From Ophthalmolycus amberensis (Eukaryota; Chordata; Actinopteri; Perciformes; Zoarcidae), in the NCBI GenBank assembly GCA_024529925.1, contig JAFEUB010001102.1, positions 1,913,501-1,977,500 of the forward strand: a stretch of DNA of 64,000 bases. Direction: 5' to 3'. Each line of letters opens with the position of its first letter. The stretch's first letter is position 1. The position numbers and the translations under genes were made by a program. Positions 38,064 to 49,300 of the stretch are shown here, piece by piece. A model generated the notes under the pieces. That model made no database searches. It was given only the letters and a program-made list of their open reading frames with translations, and was not told where the DNA came from.

Positions 38064-38100
38064 TCACAATATGCTGAAAGGCTATTATGTCATTTTTGGC
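38064..38100 (-). repeat. Dispersed repeat copy C (inverted)
   Basis: CAATATGCTGAAAGGCTATT then ATGTCATTTTTGGC is the reverse complement of the CAAAAATG...AACCTTTCAGCAT core of copies A and B. Confidence 0.5.
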
Positions 38101-38109
38101 CAATGACGC

Positions 38110-41100
38110 CAAAAATAAACTGCACACCCCAGCTATAAGTTGCCTCGCAGTAACATATATTAAGGTGAACAAATCTGCACTAAATAGGCTGAGGAAGAAG
38201 TCGGAGATATTGAATAACCTGTTTTTTTGCGAATATGATTAAGTAGGACTTGTTGGCAGCTGCATACGTTATGTAACCTTGCCTTGATGATATATAGAGG
38301 AATGATGGGATTATGAGCAACCGGCTGTGGAGACAGAATTCCATATTTCATGCTAAATAAAGCTTGAACTCTTTGGTACGTGAAGTATGTAAGGAACTCG
38401 TATTGCACTTCACTTTTAGCTGGTTTTTAGGATGTTATCAGCTGATCCCTTCATGGAGTTTCGAAATGATTGATATTCTGGGGAGGCAGCCATTGGCTTG
38501 TTATTTAACACCATTCAAGGCCTTTGAAAATCCTTGCATTTACACTTTAATCATTCAGTATTTATGAGTAGAAAGAAGTCTGTTTTTTATGCGCTCAGAG
38601 GTAACATCTCAATTAGTGTGTTTGAGGGAATAAGGGCACACACTCGCCTCACACAGACTTACAGTGAGAGGTCTCAATGAAGGAGTTACAGTGTGTGTGT
38701 TTGTACACCAGGTACTGTGGTGCAACTTCAGCTCACACGCAAACACACACACTTGCTTTTAGGGATGCACTGATCTGACTTTCCCAATATCCATTATGAA
38801 AACTTAAATATAGTGATGAGGCAATATGTACCGGGGATTGCTGTGGCACTAAAGAATGATGCTGGCAACAATGACAATGATGGAGAAACTAATTGGATCT
38901 GGCTGATACAAGACCTGCTCACTAAGGTGTGTGTCTTCAGTGACTTTTTGACATTTTGGGAAAGATGCTTTTTGGCTTTTTCGCTCCAAATGACAATGGT
39001 ATTAACAGGAATGTTTACTATGTTCACCATCTTTGTTTAGTGTGTTTGCATGCAAGCATTTGCTACACAGCACGAAGCACAAAGTGCAAAACTACCTGAA
39101 AAACGAACAATGGGAACGTCGCACACAGGATGCAGTGACTTCCTGGAGTCGTGTTTCCACCGTGAGGCTGCCAGCCAGCCAGCAGACTCTCACTAAGAGG
39201 GTGAAGAGAGCGTATTGGAGAAATCCCTTTAAAGACTCTACATTCACTTACATTACAATCATTCTGTGTAGGCTGCCCTGAACCACAACAAATACAAGTC
39301 TAACTTCAGCCAGCCCCCCCGACTGCCCGAAGCCTTTTTAACTTTAGCTCTAATGAAAACAGACCCCCCCCCCCCCATGAACTGGTTTAAATATAAAGCT
39401 GTGACCCCCAGAAGAACACTCACACATCCATTACGCTCTTCTGGCCGAGCACCTTGAAAGCACTATAAATATATACTGTATAGCGCAGATAAATATTCCA
39501 GCTAAAGATGGGTGACATGCAATTAGCTCTGGTGTGATTCTGTCTTTAAAGCAGAGCCACTTGGGTGAATTATTGTTGGCCGGAGAAGTTCTATCCTTCA
39601 ACTTAACCCCGAGGCGCGCTCCTGTGACTGAGGTGCCAGCAGATTAAGAGCAGTGCGGTGAGTTTTGTGCTTCAGCCACAATCCTTCTTGCCATTAATTA
39701 AATTGAGCTCTGATTCGATCACTGTTTTCCGGGTAATTTACCGAAACTCATTCAATTACTCCATCGACCAATCGGGTCTGACCACAACACTCGCCACGAA
39801 GCTCAGACGTCGTGACATCATTGATGTCTATCTGTCTTGTTTAAAGAGGAGGCCATCGCCAGCTGTGGATCATGTGGTGTCAAAACTCAGGGATAAGAAA
39901 TATAAAAAATTAAATCATACATTTTTAAAAACCCAGATAAGAAAAGGAGCACAACACTATAAAGATGAAGCGTATTCTTGTTTTCCCAACACTTTCTCAC
40001 TCCCAATGACGCTCAACGTACCCCTCCAGCTACAGCCTTTAACAACACACCACATGAAAAGGCGAGGGGCTGAGTACCGTCATGTGATGTCTGTTTCTCC
40101 AAGTTAGCTGACGCAGATGTGACCACAGGAAAGAATTGCTAAGCTCGCTGACATGCTGTGACCATGTCCTATTGGAGTTATGATTGGTGTGATGAAGTTG
40201 TGATGAAGTTGGTAAACAGACATTGAAGGGCGTAGAAGTTGCACATGAGAAATTGTCAAGCATGCATTGTAGCTGTATTGCGTAAACCTTTCTTTTTTTC
40301 ATAAATGTGTCATGCTCAACCCGAATTTGTCCTCACAATTTGAAATCAAATGCAGCGGTGTGACTTTTACTATTTCAAAATCACTGAATCCAGGTTGAGC
40401 TCAGAGTGACAAACCTTCAGGAACAAGAAGCTTTTCTTCTCCGAGTGTCAAACGGAGGCCAGTCAGCCTACTATAAGGTCACAAACTGTGGCTCCACCGT
40501 GCTCTTTAATTGACTAATTACAAACCGTATGGATCTAACTCGGCTGCTCAGCCAAGGATTAAACTTGGTGAAATCCTGAAGACGTAGTGGGGCTCTCGGG
40601 CTATACGGACAGACACTGCGAGGGCTGCAAGGAATCGAACCTGCGGGCCCCTGCTGTCAGTTGCATGATCATATCTACAGTGCAATGAAGTGTGGGAAAT
40701 CTCACTGATCGTCCTGCAGAGTAGAAAACTCAACATAATATATGCATGTTGAAAGGGAGCAAGGCTTAAGACCCCCTCAGAAGAATAAGAAGACTGCACG
40801 TTAGTAAAAGCCCAGACAAAAGCGGAAGATATCGCACTTGATGTTTAAAACATAAGCAGATTTGTATATTTAACAGTCGGTGGTGTATAGTACATGTAAA
40901 ATACATTCACGGAGAACATGTAATATTAATGCAGAATATAAGATATTGATATTTACGGGTGGTAACTCTGCAACATATCCTCATACAACGGTTTGTATGA
41001 TGTCTTATGAAAAGTTATTTCATTATTTTTTTTGCAACACACGCGATCAGTGCGCCTGTGAGAGCCCCTGCTGCCTTTAGGCCACAAAACTACTTGGTTA

Positions 41101-42449
41101 GGAAAATATTGTGATTTGGGGTTTAAATAAATAAGTACAGAAGTGATGTTACTCAAGTACGGACGTTACGTGACAAATACAAAGTCCAATGTGTTTGGGT
41201 CTTTGTTGTTCTTTATACTTTGTCTTTCAAATTGATTACGTGGGTTATATACGGATTACACTGCCTTACTTTTCTTAGGTACTAACAGTGTATGAGAACA
41301 GCCTGAACTGGGTATTCACATTCAGCAGGCTAAAGAATCCCAGCCCCAACCATCTTTAAAGTGAACCACATGGAAATGACGTACCATCGTACGGTGGAAC
41401 AGCACCTACACGTCTGCTGGGGTCAGGTGCATTAGCATGCTTTGAGCTCTCGTTACAACTTGAAGCAGAATACAAGACGAGCGCTGCAGCAGATCTGTCA
41501 GATGGTCTGGTGATTACATTTAAAAAGAAATCATCATTTATAAATGGGAGTATCAGTGAACTCACTTCACTGTGTCCTTATAATAATACCAGTGTTGAGC
41601 AATGAACTACAGTGTGGCTCCATCGGAGCAGATTGTTGCTGCCTACTACATGCATGATGTATCCTGACTCCTGTGCAGATAAACACAAGGCCAGTCATAT
41701 GTATTGCACTGATAAGGCTCATGGTAGCAGCTGCTTTAAATCAAAACAAAAAGCAGGGATCTCAGCTGCGGTATAGCCGTCCTTGCAGCCACATGCTTTA
41801 TGTAAACCGGTACGACACTAAATTCATGAATTTTCAAGGGTGGCCGGGTTTACAAATGATAATTCGCTGCCAGAATGTGTAACATAAAAGGACACAAGCA
41901 CGCTGACGCTCGTGTCCACCAAGTAATTCGTTCATCGTCAAGGAAACGGCTCCACTTGCAGCATCCTGCTGGCGTGTTTTGTCTTTGAGATGCACGGTAA
42001 AAAGGTAATGTCTATAGTCCCTGAAGTTTATGGATTAGTTTTTGCCTTGGAGTTACTCTTTGATCTCAACATCAAGCAGAGCTGCAACAGCAGGTAACTG
42101 AATGGATGTTATTGTCGCCGCTAGCTGCTCTCCCAAAGCCTCTAATGGCAACGATAGAATACGCACCGATTTCCTTCCGTCTTTTAGCAGCTTCTGCATC
42201 GCACGTTTGCTGCTTTTGCGGGAATTCAGAGATGAAGTCGCAGCAGATGTGTGTCAGTGTCTGAGCTCACGGTCACCGTTTGTCTCCCTCTATTGGCTGA
42301 CTCATCCATCAGATGATGAATTAAAGCACTTTCTAATCAGAGAAAAACAACATTCCAGTGTAAGTGGAACAATTAGTGCGGCATTCGGTCTTCATTTCTT
42401 CCCAGTGTCTGACAGAGCAGACTGGCGTGACCTCTTTCCTTTAGAGTTC
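38110..42449. other. No gene recognised
   Basis: Contains a C13 run (39364-39376), a diverged repeat near 41082-41170 and a 149-codon open frame (39658-40107) without recognisable domains. That frame starts at GTG and has no supporting splice or polyadenylation signal, so I do not call it a gene. Confidence 0.5.
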
Positions 42450-42555
42450 AGTGGTGGAAGAAGAATTCAGAAAGTCAGAAAAGCACAATGTACAAGTACA
42501 ATCAATCTGCAAATGTACTCAAAGCATCAAAAGTAAAAGCATTGACTGTTATATC
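42450..42555 (+). repeat. Percomorph dispersed repeat (GTGGTGGAAGAAG type)
   Basis: Starts GTGGTGGAAGAAGAATTCAG and continues with AAGTACAATC, GTACTCAAAGCATCAAAAGT and AAAAGCATTG, the order of a high-copy fish repeat I recognise from its GTGGTGGAAGAAGTATTCAG consensus end. Confidence 0.65.
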
Positions 42556-43715
42556 ACACACGTCATAATTATTACTGTAGTATTTAGATGCTCTAACAAT
42601 ATAATAATATGTCGGATTAAAAAAAAGACAACACTCCTCTGTTATCATAAATCCTTTAATATATGAAAGGGGCATATTTTAAACACAATGTACAGTGTAA
42701 CAGACCATGTCCCACAGCTTTCCTATGCAACGACTCTTCACAAGGCTTACCCATCCGAGCAGACGGGTCTAAAGTGAGAGAGCGGGTGGATAACATGGTT
42801 TTGTTTGTTGTATTCTGCTGCAACCGAGACACGACTCAGAACTGTACTCGCAAACTAAGTCAAACGGAGAAAGCCGTTCCTGTTGCTCGGCGGAACAAAG
42901 GAATATTTATAGTGGTTTTTTTGTGTGGCTAAAAGATCAGCAACTACTGAATCCGTATTCCCCAAGTGTAAAACCCATGAAACTCTTTTTTCGTTCCAGT
43001 CGGATCACGCTTTGTGTCTTGATCAAACGTCGTGACCTGGTGTGGAAATGTCAACACTAACAACCGTGATATTGCTGTTAGCATGGTCACAAACCAGTCA
43101 ATGATGCTGCTTCTCTGGGCTCTGTGGCCAGCGAGAGCATGTCCCTCCCCCTACATTAAAAGGAATACAAAGCCCAAAAATTACCCAAAGCTGTTAAACA
43201 AACAGACTCCACAAAGTCACCTTTGTAATGTCTGCATAATAAAGCCACGCTGCTACGACTGATTATTACGGCATTATTGTCCTTATTACCAAGGTGACTG
43301 TCTGATTATTGTCAGCTCCATACTGCAACAGAACTGACACCCGTGGCCTCCATCAGCCTTCAGCTAGATCCCCAGCATCACTCAAAAGGCAGCAGCCCAC
43401 CATTTTATCATGTACAACACAGTCTTCTGGAATGCGTAAGCAGAGGAGGTTTTTTTTTTTGTCATGAGGGGAAGGGGTGTCGAAGACCCTGAGCAAACAC
43501 TTCCAAATAATGATGATGTAAGAAAAAAAGAAAAAAAACGCTTTAAAGATGTGTCGAACTAATTAATCACCCGTCATCTGTTATCAACCTACTTCTGAGG
43601 AGATTAAACGAGAAAGGTGTGAAGGGAAAACAAACACTGGTTTATTTATTCCTGATCTTCTCGACTCCAGTGGGACAGATTGATTTACAACAGTTAGTGG
43701 AATCAAAGAGGCCCC

Positions 43716-43736
43716 CACACACACACACACACACAC
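43716..43736. repeat. (CA)n microsatellite
   Basis: About ten CA dinucleotides after a C5 run. Confidence 0.95.
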
Positions 43737-44213
43737 TCGGAATAGAGAGATGTTATATCACATAATGTTCATGTTTCTGCATTTCATCTGAAGGGGGGGA
43801 AAAAAAGACTATTTTCTTAAGACTGCTCGAGGCCTTTACTCATTGATTACACCTGAAGAGCTGAAATGAATGAGCCTCTCCCGTGGAAACCTTCAACCGA
43901 GAGTCGTTAAAGACTCACTTCAGTCACTCCAGTACAGATGCATTGTGCTGCTCTGGATCTATTCCACTCGCTCACTCGTGACACCTGAATCCAAACGATT
44001 TATGTATCCTCTTGCGTTTCTCTCTCTCGCTTTTTTTTTTTTTTTCCAAACGAGCCCTGTGTTCAAAAATACATCAAAGTGACAGGCTCTGAAACAGGTG
44101 CAGTCAGATCAGGTAGTGTTTTGAAGAGGGAGCGAGTGGGTGAAAGCAACATGCGACATGTACCGGTAAGCATAGCAGGCGATCATAAGGTGCTGTTACT
44201 GAACGAGTTCCTC

Positions 44214-44218
<5 letters not shown>

Positions 44219-44252
<34 letters not shown>
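44219..44252. repeat. (GT)n microsatellite
   Basis: Seventeen pure GT dinucleotides. Confidence 0.97.
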
Positions 44253-44255
<3 letters not shown>

Positions 44256-45832
44256 CTACAGACAGACTCAGTGAAGCAGGGTTTGGTGTTCTGCTCACAG
44301 AATATTAATGCTACTCATCTTTCAACTTATGTGCATTGCAATTCAAAACATTTTCTTTTGGCTGGGTGTGCCAAATCATGCCTGTGCTGCGTATCTGAAT
44401 GACACTGCTACAACTGCAGTGGTTTAAATGAAGACAAAAACAAAACAAAAATGTACAAAAAGCATCAAGTGAACCCAGTATATCAGAAACTACATTCTGT
44501 GAGGATCATGGAAGAGGGATGAAAGGCTGTGACTTAATAATGTGATGCCAGAGACCACAAGCTGAGTACGAAGTGTAAACGCGAGAAAGAACACAGAATC
44601 AGAATATGTCCCCGGCCTGGAAACAATGACGACACGGCACATTGAAAGGCTTGTTGTTAGCTTGGTTATTGTACGACATATCAATAATCTAGTCAACGTT
44701 TAAGCAGCATTCATGTTATATTGAGGCTGTTGCTAATATGAAAAGGCAACAGCTTGTTTGTTTTAAAAAACAGTCCAAACTAAAGACACATTGAAAAAAA
44801 AGCTATATTGTAACAAATTTTTTGTTTGACTTCTTATTCCAACTGGCACTTCTCGCATAAAAGAAACAATAAATTCACATTTTGGCTGTCTAGAAATGCT
44901 ATTTGTCATTTGCGGCCGGACAAAAACCTTGGCAGTTAGCTTGTGGCCGGCTGATATAATTTGGTCTCCATCGGGACTGCTAACAACATCAACAACAAGA
45001 AGCTGTTTAGCAGTTGACTGATGGGTCAGAGGTAAAACAGGTGCCTGGTGAAGCCAAACAATGAACCCAGGGTAAACAAATCGCTGTCTGTAAAAAGATA
45101 GGAAATAAAAAAGGATGAATACAGGACATCTTTAAAAACAGACACATATTCTTATTTCACTATGCAGAGGAGACAATATAAGACAAGTGTGGTAACATAA
45201 GTCAAGTAAAAAATAAAAAAGGCCCCAAAACAGCAATCCCATGTGCCAGAGGGATGCTTAGAGATGAACAACCTCGACTATCATTAAAGCCCTTTCCCTG
45301 TAGAGCATAGTCCTATGATCCCAACCACGCCTTTCTACATCACACAGTACAACATCCTTCAGGAAGTCAACGGGTAATACAATCACTGCAGGGCAAACAG
45401 GGCTGTTCTCCAGCAACTGTTAGTATTTTCTGAATTGCACAGACATGGATGGAAAAAAAAAATAGATATGCATTTAACCAAAGGCAGAAGGCATTATATT
45501 CTCGGCCAGGTCCTGAGGTATTGTGGGGCGGGGGAGCAGAAATTACATGTAAAGAACAGGAAAGGGGACAAAAGTATCAGTGGAAATGAACGGCACTTTT
45601 TACACTTTGAGTTAGAATTGAAATCTCCTGAAACCATTTGAAGCTGCGGGGACATGACCGGCCAGGGTTCATAGTCTTTTCAGTGGTCATTAAAAAGTCA
45701 GAATGGCGAAAAGAACGACACGCAGAGGGATCCATTTGGGGGTTTTGTTTTTGGGCCGGCCAGCCACCCACGATTCCCTACAGCAGGAAGTGGGCGGAGA
45801 TGTCCAACCCCTCACTGAGAGGAAGGAGCCAC

Positions 45833-45875
45833 AAGGGACAATGTAATGCTTGACCTAAGCATTACATTGTCCCTT
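45833..45875. repeat. Perfect inverted repeat, 19-bp arms, 5-nt loop
   Basis: Left arm AAGGGACAATGTAATGCTT at 45833-45851, loop GACCT, right arm its exact reverse complement at 45857-45875. It lies in the 3'-end processing zone of tspan17. Confidence 0.9.
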
Positions 45876-45877
45876 TG

Positions 45878-45883
45878 TTTATT
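45878..45883 (-). terminator. tspan17: tspan17 polyadenylation signal AATAAA
   Basis: First AATAAA on the minus strand after the tspan17 stop, about 420 bases downstream. A perfect 19-bp inverted repeat begins two bases past it, so the expected cleavage zone (10-30 nt on) falls inside the first arm or loop. Confidence 0.6.
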
Positions 45884-46304
45884 TCATCCATGGCTTCCAA
45901 TCTCCCAGTTGACAGGAGTCCTTGTGCAACTGCGCCCCATAAATACACTTGTCCAAAGAACAACATCAGAGGAAGCAGAAAGAGGAGCAACTAACTATGA
46001 AGTAGGCAGGACCGTCCTCTGCATTTTAGGGTTAAAATCCAGCCGAGTGGTAAACAAAGTGTTGACTGTTTGGTTTGTGTGGGATATTCTTCTCCCCATT
46101 CAAGTGTCACTGGTAAACAGGGAAGTAAACTGTGTATGCAGGTATAAAAGTGGGAGAGTGCGTATGTGCTGCTTAGCTCAACGGCAATGCAGTGTTGACG
46201 GGTCTCGGTTGTCCATCCTCAGCTGGACGGGACTTGTGTGCTGCTGCTGTGTTGGACCTTGCTGGGCCTCAGGGGCGGGGCCTCCCTCACTTTCACCTCT
46301 CCTG

Positions 46305-46370
46305 TCACCAGTTGGCTTTGACAGCTTTGACGTCACTCACCAGGTTTCGAGCGAGGCAGATACCAAAAAT
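46305..46370 (-). CDS. tspan17: tspan17 coding exon 8 (C terminus)
   Basis: Residues 250-270, IFGICLARNLVSDVKAVKANW, then TGA at 46307-46305. It finishes TM4 and gives the short cytoplasmic tail with the KANW ending of TSPAN17 (the TSPAN5 tail ends differently). Acceptor ccacag above 46370. Confidence 0.95.
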   Translation of the reverse strand: MFGICLARNLVSDVKAVKANW

Positions 46371-49300
46371 CTGTGGAGGGAAGCACACGGGGCATAAAGG
46401 AAAGTGGTGTTTACAGAAAAGTGAAGCAGAATACAGCATGTTGGAGTCACAGGGGTTTGCGTGATGTTACCCGTTGTCACCACTAGATGGCAACGATGAT
46501 ACAAAATCATGCCCATTGCACATAGTTGGTTTTAGGTCAACAGCTCATTTCTAATGCACTAGGTTTCCTTGTGTAAACTTCTGCAAGAAAAGCCATCTAC
46601 GAACAGGGACGTCTTACCTGTAAAAGTGCAACACCAACAAAGATTCCAGCTACGATAATCAGGTTGTCCTGAAGCCACTTCTCAAACTGTCCCACACAGC
46701 CCTTGGTGAAGATATATTTCTGCCGTTCCAGCTCCTTTTTTTAACAACAAGAACAGATTAGAAGTTAATTTAGATGAAGAGGGGAATATACAGCTTCTTT
46801 AAAAAAAAAAAAAAACACATTAAAAGGATCGTCTCTGAGACATCTCATTGGCCTTCTGCATGATTTAAACAAGCGTGTGATTTGTGATTTGGCCGATGAC
46901 CAATGCTGAACTAAACAAACAGCACAGCTAGCATTTTGAGCAGTGACTCCTTCACCGCTGAGGATAGCTGAGTCACTCTTGGATTACAACGGGTCAGTGT
47001 CTGGACATCACGGGGAATATATCAAGGCAGCGTGTTCACTTTCTCGGGGGACCCTGTGTGGACTGAACAAACAGACGGAAGCTGTGTCCAGATGGCTGTT
47101 CGCGTTGTCAGATCCACACCATGATATACACGGTCTATTCAGGGACGGAGATAAAAAATAAAATAAAAAGTGTAATTTAGAGCTGCAAAGACACTAAATT
47201 TTGGGGAGTAAGAATGGGTGTGAACAGTATATACAATGCTCTCTTTGTTACTCTTCAAGACAATTCAACCAGGCGAACCCTTTGTTCTCTTGCAAAACCT
47301 GAAAGCTTGCTTTTAACCAATGGACGCTAAAGGGAGCCCCCTTTGGCAGCCAATAAAAAAAAGCAGGAAACATGATGTTGTTCTGGCTGCGAACTTCCTC
47401 TGAAGCTATTTCAGCCCCCTGCCTGTCCTCCCCGCGTCTGCTGCTCGTCCTCCCGCCTCAGCTCCATCAACAAGCTGCACAAGGAACTTATTGCACATCA
47501 CCGATAGTTTCAGCAAAATGTCAATGGCCGGGGCATTAGCAGGAGAGCACACGGGGGAAATTAATTCATACCAACTCAAGAGGCAGGTGGTTGACTGTAT
47601 GGCAGTGCGCCTAGCAACAGCGATGTCTCTGACTGCAGTGCAGTGAGTTGTAACAACCACACCCACACACAGAGGAGAAGGGAACGCACGGGCAGAACCC
47701 AGTTGCCAATTACAGAGTGTAGTAAGGCTGCTTCTCCGGGCTATAACTGGAGCCTAATTATCCCCGTTAGAAGAACAATCTGTTATTAAGGCAAGAAGCA
47801 GGAAGAGGGGCCGGCGTGCGACTTAACCCTGCACGTGCTCTGGGTCGGCCAACGGTTGCTAGCTACACGGTTTTTTTAGTGTTTTTCTTCATCTTTCTGC
47901 TCGAGAATGTGAAGAAAAAGAGGCTATAAAAATCAAAGTTTGATTGGTTTATTCTATTTAATCCATTAATCCATTTTTTTACTGGGGGTTCAAGACAAGC
48001 AATCAAGCCCGATACAAATGAACCTGATTGCCACTCAACCCATCGCAAATGCTTTAGGTCGTTTCAATCAAACAGGTTCGCAGCTTGTCAATCAACTCAG
48101 GAGTGATGTCACTCAGCAGAAAGGCCGGCACTGCCTGTCAATCACGCTGCACTACTGACACCGACTGTAGGCTACTGTGAATGAGCATTGCTTTAACTGC
48201 TAGAATTTGATTAGACTTGAAATTATCTAGGTTTATTTGAAAAATAACACAAATCACAGCACATATTTTCAGAGGACTAAGTGTAGACCAGAGATGGACT
48301 GGAGAGTGAAGTAAACCACACACAGGGTTAAGTATATAGAGCGTGGTAGAGACATGTATAGAGAGACAAACCCATTGAAGCCGAACATCATAACCACACT
48401 GCGTGTTGATGACATCCTCCTGTAAAAAAAACAAACACAAAAATGAGAGAATCCTGTTTGAGATGTTGAACGTCTCTTTTAAAGTCTGAGGGACGAGAGC
48501 AGAAATGAAGTAAGTTAACTAACTTACTTGTTGAACATGTATCTATTATCTAATCTATGTTAAAAGATATCCAGTATACGATCATGGACGACAAAGAAAA
48601 AGCATCACATTCTCACATTCGAGTAGCTGAAACCAGCAAGTGGCATTTTCACTGAATAAAACAATTACTCTATTATCAAGTCAGCTGATGAATTTACTGT
48701 TGACCGACTCGTCGTTACAACTCTACGCTAGATTATGAATTCAAAGCGTGACGTGCAATTATGCGCCATCAATCATGCACCGATATGGTCGAATGACTCA
48801 CTGCAGGGTCCTTGACGCAGCAGGAGAAGGGGACTCCGCAGCGCTCTCTGCTGGGGTTCAGGTCAGTGCAGTTGAAGTAGATGTTCATGTTCCAGTCGTC
48901 GGGCCCGTGAGCTCCACAGCACGACCACTGAGACGGCGGCAACAACAGGCAGAGATTAGGCAGCCGACTCCGGGTTAACGGACAGGTTTATGTGCTGTGA
49001 TCTGCTCTTTAGGGCCTGGCTCAGGTCGGCCTGGGTGGGTATGCCAGCTTACCGTGGCCGGTAGCGACTACAGACAGTGAGTCACAGATGGCGAGGGCAC
49101 CAGATCATCTAATCACCTTTACGGTTCGTCATGACAGAGGCCAGTGTTTACACTCGGGAGCCAATTAGCTAAACTGTCTCATTCATATAATTGGATAATC
49201 ATTTGAGGGGAAATACAATCACATTAATCATGAGATTTACTCCACAATCGCAGTGGCTCACTCGCTCTCCTCTCTGCCCACAACTGACCTGATTCAACAG

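Larger units (their letters stand above)
42556..45832. other. No gene recognised; 3' flank of tspan17
   Basis: Contains a (CA)n tract (43716-43736), T-runs near 44031-44045 and the long (GT)n tract. No exon-like open frame. Confidence 0.5.

Noticed and set aside
39658..40107. 149-codon open frame on the plus strand
   Set aside because: It begins at GTG, has no known family, splice partner or polyadenylation signal, and lies in a gene-free region. Expression data would be needed to revive it.
40631..40644. tRNA B-box-like sequence on the minus strand (GCAGGTTCGATTCC)
   Set aside because: No A box or cloverleaf could be fitted upstream, so neither a tRNA nor a SINE head is supported.
42102..42536. 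144-codon open frame on the plus strand
   Set aside because: Its end reads through a recognisable dispersed repeat (from 42450), and the rest has no domain.
45846..46397. 183-codon open frame on the plus strand
   Set aside because: It lies antisense to the tspan17 last exon and 3' UTR, starts inside the hairpin and has no recognisable domain.
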